The position numbers and the translations under genes were made by a program. The notes under the pieces are model-generated. The model did not search any database, was not told the DNA's origin, and was given only the letters and a program-made list of their open reading frames with translations. 64,000 nucleotides of DNA from Bacillota bacterium (GTDB taxonomy: Bacteria > Bacillota_I > Bacilli_A > RF39 > UBA660): the NCBI GenBank assembly GCA_003149915.1, contig QAMK01000031.1, positions 1 to 64,000 of the forward strand, written 5' to 3'. Shown one piece after another: positions 55,191 through 64,000 of this stretch (its first letter is position 1; each line of letters opens with the position of its first letter).

Positions 55191-55406
55191 TTATCCGACA
55201 AAAGGAATAAAAATGGAAATGAAGATACCTCCAATTAATAACAAGATAGCAACCATCAAATCGAGACGATGACTGCGCATACGATCTGCATTTTTAGAGT
55301 CCAACTTGTTCTTATCGACAAAATATTTGATAAAAAAGAAAGTACCAATTAGAACCATCAATACGACAGTTACAATCATAATTCGTTGCATGACTAACAA
55401 GATCAT
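55191..55406 (-). CDS. Small two-span membrane protein after trxB
   Basis: 71 residues. Two hydrophobic segments (about 5-28 and 48-68) flank a charged loop DKNKLDSKNADRMRSHRLD. The frame begins at GTG 55409. The ATG at 55404-55406 overlaps the trxB stop as TGATG, which favours coupling. Function unknown. Between trxB and whiA. Confidence 0.6.
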   Translation of the reverse strand: MILLVMQRIMIVTVVLMVLIGTFFFIKYFVDKNKLDSKNADRMRSHRLDLMVAILLLIGGIFISIFIPFVG

Positions 55407-56305
55407 CACTCCTCGTCAATAATACTTTGAGCAGCAATCGCGCCATCACTAACAGCAGTCACAATTTGATACAAACTCTTAGCAATCACATCCCCCGCTG
55501 CATACACACCTGGAATCGATGTTTTCCTAGTTTCATCTACTATAATATACCCATTTTCATCCAAAATGTCTAGATGTTTCAAGAAATTCGTATTTGGAAT
55601 TTCGCCAATAAAGATAAATACAGCAGCAAACGTTAACTTTTGTTCTCCATTGGGAGTAGATACCAAAACACTTTCCAAATGATCGTCACCGTAGAACTCT
55701 AAAACTTCACTTGAATACATGACTTCAATGTTCGGACACTTTTGGACAAGATCAATTAAGTATTCACTACGGGAAAACCGTTCTTGTCTGTAAATAATTG
55801 TTACCTTAGAACAGATTTTAGAAAGAAAAAGTGCTTCTTTTAAGGCTGCATCGCCACCACCAATCACGGCAACCTCCTGATTCTTATACATCGGTCCATC
55901 ACATGTCGCACAGTAACTGATGCCATGTCCCATGAATTTTTCTTCTCCAGGAACTCCTAATTTTCGAGGATTTCTTCCAGATGCGATACACAAGTGATCA
56001 AACGTAATTTCTCCATTCGTACAAATAACTTTTTTCTCCTCACTAACTTGAACATCGATAACTTCGCCATATTGGTATGGATTATCGACACGGTCCAATT
56101 GCTCCATCAAATGAATTGCCAAATCTGGTCCAGAAATCGATAAAAAACCCGGATAGTTTTCAATATCACTCGTTCTTAATACTTGTCCACCTGGCGCAGA
56201 AGACTCTAATAAGACACAATCGATTCCTGCTCTTCTTAAATAAAGGGCGGTAGTCATACCAGCGACTCCCGCTCCGATAATAACTGTATTAAAATGTGAT
56301 TTCAT
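55406..56305 (-). CDS. trxB: Thioredoxin reductase
   Basis: 299 residues. FAD site GAGVAGMTTALYLRRAG, redox pair CATC (SYCATCDG), NADPH site GGGDAALKEALFL and the C-terminal FAD motif GVYAAGDV. It reduces thioredoxin with NADPH. The ATG at 56303-56305 (MKSHFN) is chosen because GGAGGAAG precedes it. It overlaps the lgt end by 17 bases. A partner may be the anchored thioredoxin-like protein at 8.6-9.4 kb, though that protein probably faces outward. Confidence 0.95.
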   Translation of the reverse strand: MKSHFNTVIIGAGVAGMTTALYLRRAGIDCVLLESSAPGGQVLRTSDIENYPGFLSISGPDLAIHLMEQLDRVDNPYQYGEVIDVQVSEEKKVICTNGEITFDHLCIASGRNPRKLGVPGEEKFMGHGISYCATCDGPMYKNQEVAVIGGGDAALKEALFLSKICSKVTIIYRQERFSRSEYLIDLVQKCPNIEVMYSSEVLEFYGDDHLESVLVSTPNGEQKLTFAAVFIFIGEIPNTNFLKHLDILDENGYIIVDETRKTSIPGVYAAGDVIAKSLYQIVTAVSDGAIAAQSIIDEE

Positions 56306-57101
56306 GATGTTCTTCCTCCTTATACAGATTGTCAAATTTAGAACCACGACGAGCAAAAATAAACAACAACACGCCAATTACAAATAACATGACGGAAATC
56401 AATTGCGCAACTCTAAAGTTTCCTAACATCAAACTATCTGTTCGCATTCCTTCGATAACAAATCTGCCAAGCGAATACCAAATCAAATAGAATCCAGTCA
56501 ATTGACCTGTTTTTAAATATCTATAACGACGAATAATCAAAAGAGCAATAAATCCAAAGAAAGTCCAAATAGACTCATAAAGGAACGTTGGAATGCGGTA
56601 TGCTCCATCGATATACATTCCTTGAATGATGAAATCCGGTAAATACATTCCTTGTAACGCCTCTAACGTAGTAACTGCTCCGTAAGCCTCTTGGTTAAAG
56701 AAATTCCCCCAACGACCGATACATTGTCCAATCATCAAACCGACGACAGCGATATCTAAAATTTTAAAAGTACTAATTTTATACTTTTTCGTATAAAAGA
56801 TAATCCATAGAAGACCAGCAAATATTCCTCCATGAATAGCCAGTCCACCATTCCAAACTTCTAAAATCTCCAGTAAATGAGTAGAATAATAAGACCAATT
56901 GAATGCTACATAATATGCTCTTGCACCAATTAAACCAAACACGACAGAATAAAAAATCAAATTTAACATAAAATCTTCATTGATATTCTGTTTTCTAGTT
57001 TCTCGAAAGATAAAAATACAAGCAACTAAAACACCAAGAAAAATCATCAAAGAATACCAATAAATTTGTATAAATCCTAAATCTAAGGCAACTCTATTCA
57101 T
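56289..57101 (-). CDS. lgt: Prolipoprotein diacylglyceryl transferase
   Basis: 270 residues with seven membrane segments. It moves diacylglycerol to the lipobox Cys of preprolipoproteins. The Lgt signature GRWGNFFNQEAYG and LYESIWTF, HGGIFAGLL and GRFVIEGMRTD are present. The ATG at 57099-57101 (MNRVALDLG) is chosen. AGGAGG lies about 10 bases upstream. It overlaps the holin-like gene by 8 bases. Confidence 0.95.
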   Translation of the reverse strand: MNRVALDLGFIQIYWYSLMIFLGVLVACIFIFRETRKQNINEDFMLNLIFYSVVFGLIGARAYYVAFNWSYYSTHLLEILEVWNGGLAIHGGIFAGLLWIIFYTKKYKISTFKILDIAVVGLMIGQCIGRWGNFFNQEAYGAVTTLEALQGMYLPDFIIQGMYIDGAYRIPTFLYESIWTFFGFIALLIIRRYRYLKTGQLTGFYLIWYSLGRFVIEGMRTDSLMLGNFRVAQLISVMLFVIGVLLFIFARRGSKFDNLYKEEEHHEITF

Positions 57102-57507
57102 GAATTCGAATCCTCCTAACAATCGGTTTTAATATCATACTTTGAAAGACCTGAAAACAGATCGTAATCAAAATTGCAATGAAGAAAACAACCCAAATAT
57201 TTGCAACCGTAAACGCCGGTCCTAAAATCCAATCGGTAAGTTTTAACACAAAAACGTTTAAAACAAAGTAAAAGAGTCCAAAAGAGATACCTGTCAAAGG
57301 CAACGTAATTTGAAAAAGAACAGGCTTGACAGTTACGTTGAGACCATAAATAATCAAGGTTGCTAATATACAGTAACCAAAATTACGAATCTGAAAAGAT
57401 CGGAACAACCAAGTCATTACTTTTAAAATAAATGCATACGCAAATAAAGACATGACAAGGGCTATCAATCGTTTTACACGTTTCTGTTTAACCTGTTCTT
57501 GAATCAT
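57094..57507 (-). CDS. YvlD-like four-span membrane protein (phage_holin_4_2 family)
   Basis: 137 residues. Four membrane segments, and family residues NVTVKPVLFQITLPLTGISFGLFYFVLNVFVL. The family name refers to mycobacteriophage holins, but chromosomal members such as YvlD are linked to membrane stress rather than lysis. Between uvrA (7 bases) and lgt (8-base overlap), so it is transcribed with both. Confidence 0.85.
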   Translation of the reverse strand: MIQEQVKQKRVKRLIALVMSLFAYAFILKVMTWLFRSFQIRNFGYCILATLIIYGLNVTVKPVLFQITLPLTGISFGLFYFVLNVFVLKLTDWILGPAFTVANIWVVFFIAILITICFQVFQSMILKPIVRRIRIHE

Positions 57508-57514
57508 AACTCTC

Positions 57515-60322
57515 CTATAGTAGATCTTTTAAATAATGGCCTGTAGCAGATTCTTCTACTTTTGCTACTTCTTCCGGTGTTCCAGTCGCAATCACCCTAC
57601 CACCATCATCGCCACCATTTGGTCCTAAGTCGATAATGTAATCGGCACATTTAATCACATCTAGATTGTGTTCTATGATTACTACTGTATCATTATTATC
57701 CACTATTTTTTCAAATATTGCAAGCAGTCTTTTAATATCTTCTGAATGAAGTCCAGTCGTCGGTTCATCTAAAATATAAAGTGTTTTGCCAGTTGGCTTT
57801 TTCTGAAGCTCTTTCGCAAGTTTTACTCTTCCTGCTTCTCCTCCAGATAGTGTCGTTGCAGATTGACCTAGTTTAATATATCCTATGCCGACATCTTCCA
57901 ATACTTGTAATTTTTTTGCAATACGAGGAACATTTTCAAAGAATTTAATTGCTTCGGAAACTCGCATATTCAAAACATCTGCAATATTTTTATCTTTAAA
58001 CTTGATAGCCAAAGTCTCGCTATTGTAACGCGTTCCATGACAAACTTCACATGGTACGTACACATCTGGCAAGAAATGCATTTCAATTTTCTTAACACCA
58101 TCACCGTAGCATGCTTCACAACGTCCACCTTTTACGTTGAAAGAAAAGCGATTCTTGTTGTACCCCAACATTTTAGCTTCCTTCGTATTGGTAAATAATT
58201 CTCTGATGTCATCGAATACTCCTGTATAAGTAGCAGGATTACTACGTGGCGTGCGACCAATTGGATTTTGACTAATCTCTACGACCTTATCGATGTTTTC
58301 CAAACCTAAAATCTTTTTGTGTTTACCAGGTTTCTCTTTTGATTTGTATATCTTTTGATAAGCCGCACGGCATAAGATACTGTTGATTAACGTACTCTTA
58401 CCAGAACCAGATACACCAGTCACTAAAGTAAGGGTACCAAGCGGAATCTTAACATCGATATTTTTTAAGTTGTGTTCTGTAGCACCTTTAATTTCAATGA
58501 ACTTACCGTTTCCTTTTCGTCTCTTCTTTGGTACTGGAATAAATTCTTTTCCGGATAGATATCGTCCGGTCAAACTATTTGGATTTTTCATTACTTCTTC
58601 CGGTGTTCCAGCAGCGACAATCTCACCACCAGCATCTCCTGCACCAGGTCCAACATCGACCAAATAGTCACTTTCACGCATCGTTTCCAAATCGTGTTCA
58701 ACGACAATCAACGTATTTCCTAAATCTCTCATCTTTAACAAAGAATCGATTAATTTACGATTATCACGCTCATGAAGACCGATAGAAGGTTCATCTAATA
58801 CATACAATACTCCAGAAAGAGCAGAACCAATCTGTGTCGCAAGACGAATTCTTTGTAACTCCCCACCAGAAAGAGTTCCCGCCGAACGACTCAACGTCAA
58901 ATAATCCAAACCGACATTAGATAAAAATTCCAAACGAGAAGAAATCTCTTTTAACAAAAGTCTAGCAATATTCTCTTGTTCTGTCGTTAGTTTTAAATTT
59001 TGAAAGAACGGAATCAACTGGCGAATGCTCATGCAAGTTACTTCATAGATATTCTTGCCTCCAATTTGAACAGAAAGAACACTATCCTGAAGTCTTGCAC
59101 CATGACATGTTTCACATTCTTGTTCAAACATGTAACGCTCTAGCCAATCCCGAATCCATTCTGAACTCGTCTCCATATACCGACGTTCCAAATTATTGAT
59201 AATTCCTTCATAAAAATCTGTTTGATTCGTAACATTACCAGATTTAGAAGAATACTTAAAATGAATCAAATCTGGACTTCCATATAAAACAATGTTTTTT
59301 TCTTCTTGAGTTAATTTAGAAAATGCTTTCGTTGTCGAAATTTTATAATGTTTGCAGACACATTCTAAACGTTTGTAATAGATACTATCCGTATCATCCC
59401 CAAGAGTTACAATCGCACCTTCACTGATACTCTTAGAAGGATCTGGAATAACCAAATCTGGATCAATTTTTAATTTCACACCAAGACCTTTACAATCTGG
59501 ACATGCCCCGTATGGAGCATTAAATGAAAACATACGAGGTTCCAATTCCGGTAATGAAAAATCGCATTCTGGACAAGCGAACTGTTCTGAAAAGACAAGT
59601 TCTTTATCTCCCAAAACGTTAATGACAACTTTTCCATGAGCAAGTCTTGTCGCAGTTTCAATCGACTCATAAAGTCTACTACGAACATTTTCTTTCATGA
59701 CGATACGGTCTACTACTACTTGAATTGTAGACTTTTTATTTTTATCTAACTCGATAGATTCACTTAAATCGAACATCTCGCCATTTATTTTAACACGTAC
59801 GAATCCTTCTTTTCGTAAGTCATCCAATAAATCTTTGTGAGTTCCTTTTTCCCCATGAACAACTGGTGCTAAAATCTCCATTCGTGTTCCTTCCGGATAT
59901 TCCATAACTTTATTTGTCATCTCTTCGACACTTTGATGAGAAATTGGAATATGGTGAATCGGACAATAAGGAGTCCCGACACGTGCAAACAAAAGACGCA
60001 AATAATCATAAATTTCCGTAACAGTACCTACTGTTGATCTTGGATTTTGACTTGTCGTCTTCTGATCGATACTAATCGATGGACTTAATCCCTCAATCGA
60101 ATCGACATCAGGCTTCTCTGTATTTCCTAAAAATTGTCTTGCATAAGCCGATAAACTCTCCACATACCGACGTTGTCCTTCTGCAAAAATCGTATCGAAT
60201 GCCAAACTACTTTTACCAGAACCAGATACACCAGTCATGACGATCAATTTGTTTTTTGGCAACTCCAAATTAACGTTTTTTAAGTTATTTTCACGAGCCC
60301 CTTTAATTACAATTTTATCCAT
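57515..60322 (-). CDS. uvrA: Excinuclease ABC subunit A
   Basis: 935 residues. It finds DNA damage for nucleotide excision repair. Two ABC modules with Walker A GVSGSGKS twice (near 31 and 635), two LSGGE signatures (TLSGGELQRIRLA; TLSGGEAGRVKLA) and zinc modules with paired CxxC (CPEC/CPDC; CETC; CEAC/CEVC). Full length. Promoter with a LexA-like palindrome upstream. It leads the run to lgt and trxB. Confidence 0.97.
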   Translation of the reverse strand: MDKIVIKGARENNLKNVNLELPKNKLIVMTGVSGSGKSSLAFDTIFAEGQRRYVESLSAYARQFLGNTEKPDVDSIEGLSPSISIDQKTTSQNPRSTVGTVTEIYDYLRLLFARVGTPYCPIHHIPISHQSVEEMTNKVMEYPEGTRMEILAPVVHGEKGTHKDLLDDLRKEGFVRVKINGEMFDLSESIELDKNKKSTIQVVVDRIVMKENVRSRLYESIETATRLAHGKVVINVLGDKELVFSEQFACPECDFSLPELEPRMFSFNAPYGACPDCKGLGVKLKIDPDLVIPDPSKSISEGAIVTLGDDTDSIYYKRLECVCKHYKISTTKAFSKLTQEEKNIVLYGSPDLIHFKYSSKSGNVTNQTDFYEGIINNLERRYMETSSEWIRDWLERYMFEQECETCHGARLQDSVLSVQIGGKNIYEVTCMSIRQLIPFFQNLKLTTEQENIARLLLKEISSRLEFLSNVGLDYLTLSRSAGTLSGGELQRIRLATQIGSALSGVLYVLDEPSIGLHERDNRKLIDSLLKMRDLGNTLIVVEHDLETMRESDYLVDVGPGAGDAGGEIVAAGTPEEVMKNPNSLTGRYLSGKEFIPVPKKRRKGNGKFIEIKGATEHNLKNIDVKIPLGTLTLVTGVSGSGKSTLINSILCRAAYQKIYKSKEKPGKHKKILGLENIDKVVEISQNPIGRTPRSNPATYTGVFDDIRELFTNTKEAKMLGYNKNRFSFNVKGGRCEACYGDGVKKIEMHFLPDVYVPCEVCHGTRYNSETLAIKFKDKNIADVLNMRVSEAIKFFENVPRIAKKLQVLEDVGIGYIKLGQSATTLSGGEAGRVKLAKELQKKPTGKTLYILDEPTTGLHSEDIKRLLAIFEKIVDNNDTVVIIEHNLDVIKCADYIIDLGPNGGDDGGRVIATGTPEEVAKVEESATGHYLKDLL

Positions 60323-60373
60323 AATATCACTTTCTTTCTACTTCAAAAACCTTCGGTTTTACATTGCGTTCTT

Positions 60374-60402
60374 ATTATAAAATAGGAACAAATGTTTGTC
60401 AA
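60374..60402 (-). promoter_or_regulatory. uvrA promoter with overlapping LexA-type box
   Basis: TTGACA (60397-60402) and TATAAT (60374-60379) with a 17-bp spacer give a perfect SigA promoter on the minus strand. CAAACATTTGTTCC (60385-60398) overlaps the -35 and spacer. It matches the Gram-positive LexA box CGAACATATGTTCG at 11 of 14 positions when read on the plus strand. Confidence 0.7.
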
Positions 60403-60408
60403 CGACAA

Positions 60409-60433
60409 AGAAAAAAGAGACCGAAGTCTCTTT
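60409..60433 (-). terminator. Terminator after the 120-residue unknown gene
   Basis: AAAGAGAC/GTCTCTTT with a CGAA-type tetraloop (60426-60433 with 60414-60421) followed on the minus strand by T-rich sequence. Confidence 0.85.
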
Positions 60434-60440
60434 AAAATAA

Positions 60441-60803
60441 CTATGCAGCACGGTCGTATGAAGTTTCATCTTTCAAAACTTTTACTCTAGCACTACGTTT
60501 ATGATTATTAATATCATTCATAATATCTTGTATACGATTTTCACTAATAAATGGACTAATCTCACTATCTGGAAGATAATCAATTAATGGTTCTAATCCT
60601 GGACAGTAATAATAAATACCAAGATCTTCCAATGGTACATAAGTATCCACATTTTTAGTAGAATCCAATATACCATTCTTTTCTCTTGTTCTTTTAAAAG
60701 CACAAGACTTTACATACACGTTAGTTCTCGTAACTGGATCAATTGTCGTAATCTTACCAACGTATATATCACTTGTATGATAAACCTTAATTCCCCCGAA
60801 CAT
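60441..60803 (-). CDS. Unknown 120-residue protein between uvrB and uvrA
   Basis: 120 residues, not recognised. MFGGIKVYHTSDIYVGKITTI suggests a small beta-rich N-terminal domain. The middle has NVDTYVPLEDLGIYYYCPG, and the end is basic (NNHKRSARVKVLKDETSYDRAA). No membrane segment or signal peptide. A strong promoter, the ribosome site GGGGG and a terminator show it is a real, separately controlled gene. Lying between the two excision-repair genes may be chance, since both neighbours have their own signals. Confidence 0.65.
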   Translation of the reverse strand: MFGGIKVYHTSDIYVGKITTIDPVTRTNVYVKSCAFKRTREKNGILDSTKNVDTYVPLEDLGIYYYCPGLEPLIDYLPDSEISPFISENRIQDIMNDINNHKRSARVKVLKDETSYDRAA

Positions 60804-60832
60804 TTGGATACCCCCTTTTTAAATAGTAGAAT

Positions 60833-60861
60833 AATATACCACATTTTCGGGAAAATTGCAA
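60833..60861 (-). promoter_or_regulatory. Promoter of the 120-residue unknown gene
   Basis: TTGCAA (60856-60861) and extended TGGTATATT (-10 TATATT at 60833-60838) on the minus strand with a 17-bp spacer. Confidence 0.7.
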
Positions 60862-60872
60862 TACTTTTTTAA

Positions 60873-62831
60873 TTATTCTTCACTTTGCAATTCAAATAAG
60901 ATATCTCGTAATTCCATCGCCCGCTCGAAATCCAATTTCTTAGCAGCTTCTTTCATTTCTTCTTCGATACGATCGATCATCGTCATTTTTTCTTTCTTAG
61001 TCATCTTTTCTTTCTTAGGTTTCTTAGATGCACTTTCATCTTCATTGCTAATTAACTCACGAATATCTTTTTGAATCGTCTGTGGAATAATATGATGTTC
61101 TTTGTTATATGCCTCTTGAATACTACGACGACGTGCAGTTTCCTTCATGGCATTGGCCATCGAATCCGTAATCTTATCCGCATATAAAATACACATACCA
61201 TTCGCATTTCTAGCACAACGTCCCATCGTCTGAATCAAACTACGCTCACTACGTAAGAATCCTTCTTTATCGGCATCGATAATCGCAATCAAACTAACTT
61301 CCGGAATATCAATTCCCTCTCGCAACAAGTTAATTCCAACAACACAATCGTATTTTCCTAAACGTAAATCTCTAATGATTCGCATTCTCTCAAGCGTTTT
61401 AATTTCATTATGAAGATATGCTACTTTAATATCGATATTCTTTAAATAATTCGTCAACTCTTCGGCCATATGAATCGTAAGAGTGGTAATTAAAGTACGT
61501 TCATTTTTTGCAATTCGATCACGAATTTCACCAACCAAATCGTCGATTTGGCCCTCACTAGGACGAACTTCGACAATCGGATCCAAAAGTCCAGTCGGAC
61601 GAATAATCTGTTCGACAAAGTGATGATTCGTCAAATTCATTTCGTAATCTCCCGGTGTTGCAGACACATAGATAACCTGATTTACTTTCTTCTCAAATTC
61701 TTCAAATTTCAAAGGTCTGTTATCCAATGCGGACGGAAGACGAAAACCGTAATCTACCAAGTTCTGTTTTCTAGCACGGTCCCCATTATACATTCCACGT
61801 ACTTGAGGAATCGTAACGTGAGACTCGTCGATCACCATCAAAAAGTCTTTCGGAAAGAAATCGATTAATGTTGTCGGAGTTTCTCCTGGAGCACGTCCTG
61901 CTAAATGTCTAGAGTAATTTTCTACACCATGACAGAAACCAGTCTCTTGAAGCATTTCAATATCATAATTCGTACGTTGTTCTAATCGCTCTGCAGCAAG
62001 CAATTTATTTTGACTTTTTAACTCTTCCAAACGAGATGCCAACTCTTCTTTAATCGTGCCAATCGCATGCTTTAATTTATCTTCACTCGTAACGAAGTGA
62101 CTAGCAGGAAAAATAGAAATCGTCTTTTTATTACTTAAAATAGCACCCGTCAAAGTATCAATCTCAGAAATCCGATCGATTTCATCACCAAAAAACTCAA
62201 TTCGGTACCCTTTCGTATTTTCGTATGTCGGAATTAGTTCCAAAGTATCCCCTTTAACCCGAAACGTACCACGTTTAAAATCCAAATCATTTCGTTCAAA
62301 TAACATATCCACAAGTTTGTGCATAATATCGTTTCGTTCCACTTGGTCTCCAACAGAAAGAGTCAACATTTTATTCCGATATTCTTCTACTTCACCAATA
62401 CCATAAATACAAGAAACAGATGCTACTACGATAACATCACGTCTTGATAATAAAGCACTAGTAGCAGAGTGACGAAGTTCATCGATTTCATCATTAATAG
62501 AAGAATCTTTTTCAATATAAGTATCCGTTGAAGGAACATATGCTTCCGGTTGATAATAATCGTAGTACGAAACAAAGTATTCTACACGGTTATTAGGAAA
62601 CAACTCTTTTAACTCTCCATAAAGTTGGCCAGCAAGTGTCTTATTATGTGCCAAAACTAGTGTCGGTTTATTGACTTCTTTGATTACATTGGCAATCGTA
62701 AACGTCTTACCAGTACCAGTCGCTCCAAGTAAAACTTGATGTTTTTTACCATTTTCGATTCCATCTACCAACTCATGAATTGCCTCTGGCTGATCCCCAT
62801 TCGGTTGAAATTTAGAAACCAATTCAAACAT
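60873..62831 (-). CDS. uvrB: Excinuclease ABC subunit B
   Basis: 652 residues. A damage-verifying helicase-like protein. Walker A GATGTGKT, the beta-hairpin [21 protein letters not shown], helicase motifs ([23 protein letters not shown]) and a C-terminal UvrC-binding UVR domain ([22 protein letters not shown]). The ATG at 62829-62831 (MFELVSKF) is chosen with AAGGAA upstream. The frame extends 23 codons further without family similarity. Confidence 0.97.
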   Translation of the reverse strand: MFELVSKFQPNGDQPEAIHELVDGIENGKKHQVLLGATGTGKTFTIANVIKEVNKPTLVLAHNKTLAGQLYGELKELFPNNRVEYFVSYYDYYQPEAYVPSTDTYIEKDSSINDEIDELRHSATSALLSRRDVIVVASVSCIYGIGEVEEYRNKMLTLSVGDQVERNDIMHKLVDMLFERNDLDFKRGTFRVKGDTLELIPTYENTKGYRIEFFGDEIDRISEIDTLTGAILSNKKTISIFPASHFVTSEDKLKHAIGTIKEELASRLEELKSQNKLLAAERLEQRTNYDIEMLQETGFCHGVENYSRHLAGRAPGETPTTLIDFFPKDFLMVIDESHVTIPQVRGMYNGDRARKQNLVDYGFRLPSALDNRPLKFEEFEKKVNQVIYVSATPGDYEMNLTNHHFVEQIIRPTGLLDPIVEVRPSEGQIDDLVGEIRDRIAKNERTLITTLTIHMAEELTNYLKNIDIKVAYLHNEIKTLERMRIIRDLRLGKYDCVVGINLLREGIDIPEVSLIAIIDADKEGFLRSERSLIQTMGRCARNANGMCILYADKITDSMANAMKETARRRSIQEAYNKEHHIIPQTIQKDIRELISNEDESASKKPKKEKMTKKEKMTMIDRIEEEMKEAAKKLDFERAMELRDILFELQSEE

Positions 62832-62862
62832 ATAAATTCCTTCTTTCCTCCATCGACATAAA

Positions 62863-62920
62863 TGCAAACATATTCTATCATTTTTTATTTTTTGACACAA
62901 TAGAACAAATCAAACATATT
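62863..62920 (-). promoter_or_regulatory. uvrB promoter with LexA-like half sites (candidate)
   Basis: TTGTGT (62895-62900) and TAGAAT (62872-62877) on the minus strand with a 17-bp spacer. CAAACATATT occurs at 62863-62872 and again at 62911-62920 on the plus strand, sharing CAAACAT with the uvrA box, one copy at the -10 and one upstream of the -35. Each is only half of a good LexA box. Confidence 0.4.
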
Positions 62921-63060
62921 TTATTAATTTAAAAAAGAAAACAAAAAGATATATGAAATAGGCTATTGCCAAACTATTTTAAGCGATAGAAAAACATATA
63001 AATATAAAAATGTACAAATTTTCAAAAAATCGTGATATTCGCCACTGCACATTTTTGTAA

Positions 63061-64000
<940 letters not shown>

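Noticed and set aside
57094..57507. Holin-family protein as evidence of a prophage
   Set aside because: It is the chromosomal YvlD-type branch in an operon with uvrA and lgt; no other phage gene is near.

Overview
The window looks like part of the chromosome of a low-GC, spore-forming Bacillota (Bacilli or Erysipelotrichia-like). The evidence is the Firmicute order of the S10-spc-alpha ribosomal cluster followed by ECF genes, truA, rplM and rpsI; a full-length Spo0A; a SpoIID-like protein; WhiA; a short ProS; a zinc-type S14 and Adk; strong AGGAGG-type ribosome binding sites; and, at the right end, a collagen-like protein of the exosporium (BclA) type. TGA is used as a stop, so the standard bacterial code applies. 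No rRNA, tRNA or CRISPR array was recognised.

Region 1 (1 to about 6750) is a very AT-rich accessory segment that I read as one end of an integrated mobile element. At its right border lie a TnpV-family gene and an N-acetylmuramoyl-alanine amidase gene cut off in mid-domain, so the element appears to have split the amidase. The cargo is a compact restriction-modification operon. It has an m6A (EcoRI-MTase-like) plus m5C methyltransferase fused in one 701-residue chain, a LAGLIDADG-like protein with decayed catalytic motifs, and a small PD-(D/E)XK nuclease. A DUF6119/TIGR04141-like protein and the start of an HTH_36-type protein follow. The fused methyltransferase with a two-part nuclease suggests an asymmetric (type IIS-like) recognition site. 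This is my best candidate for a little-described system.

Region 2 (7.1-17.7 kb) holds rimO; an operon of short proS and a membrane-anchored thioredoxin-like protein with a histone-like tail; an Abi_2 (HEPN)-HtrA pair; three plus-strand genes (zinc-dependent phospholipase C-like, SpoIID-like, ZIP transporter); and a large multi-pass membrane protein.

Region 3 (17.8-36.3 kb) is, in reverse, the S10-spc-alpha cluster from rpsJ to rplQ (rpmD and map are absent from their usual places), an SDR oxidoreductase, an ECF energising module with badly degraded ATPase motifs, truA, rplM and rpsI.

Region 4 (36.3-54 kb) has a ClpX-like AAA+ ATPase, dinB between two unrecognised HEXXH proteins, an AAA_14/DUF4143 ATPase, spo0A, an operon mixing glycolysis with membrane glycolipid genes (pgk, a flippase-like protein, a GT4 glycosyltransferase, tpiA and a 58-residue membrane protein, preceded by gapA and a NUDIX gene), a DUF4116 repeat protein, a TGS-uridine-kinase-like nucleoside kinase and clpP.

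Region 5 (54.2-64 kb) runs uvrB, a small unknown gene, uvrA, a YvlD-like membrane protein, lgt, trxB, a small membrane protein and whiA on the minus strand. uvrA has a consensus SigA promoter overlapped by a LexA-like palindrome. The window ends inside the collagen-like gene.
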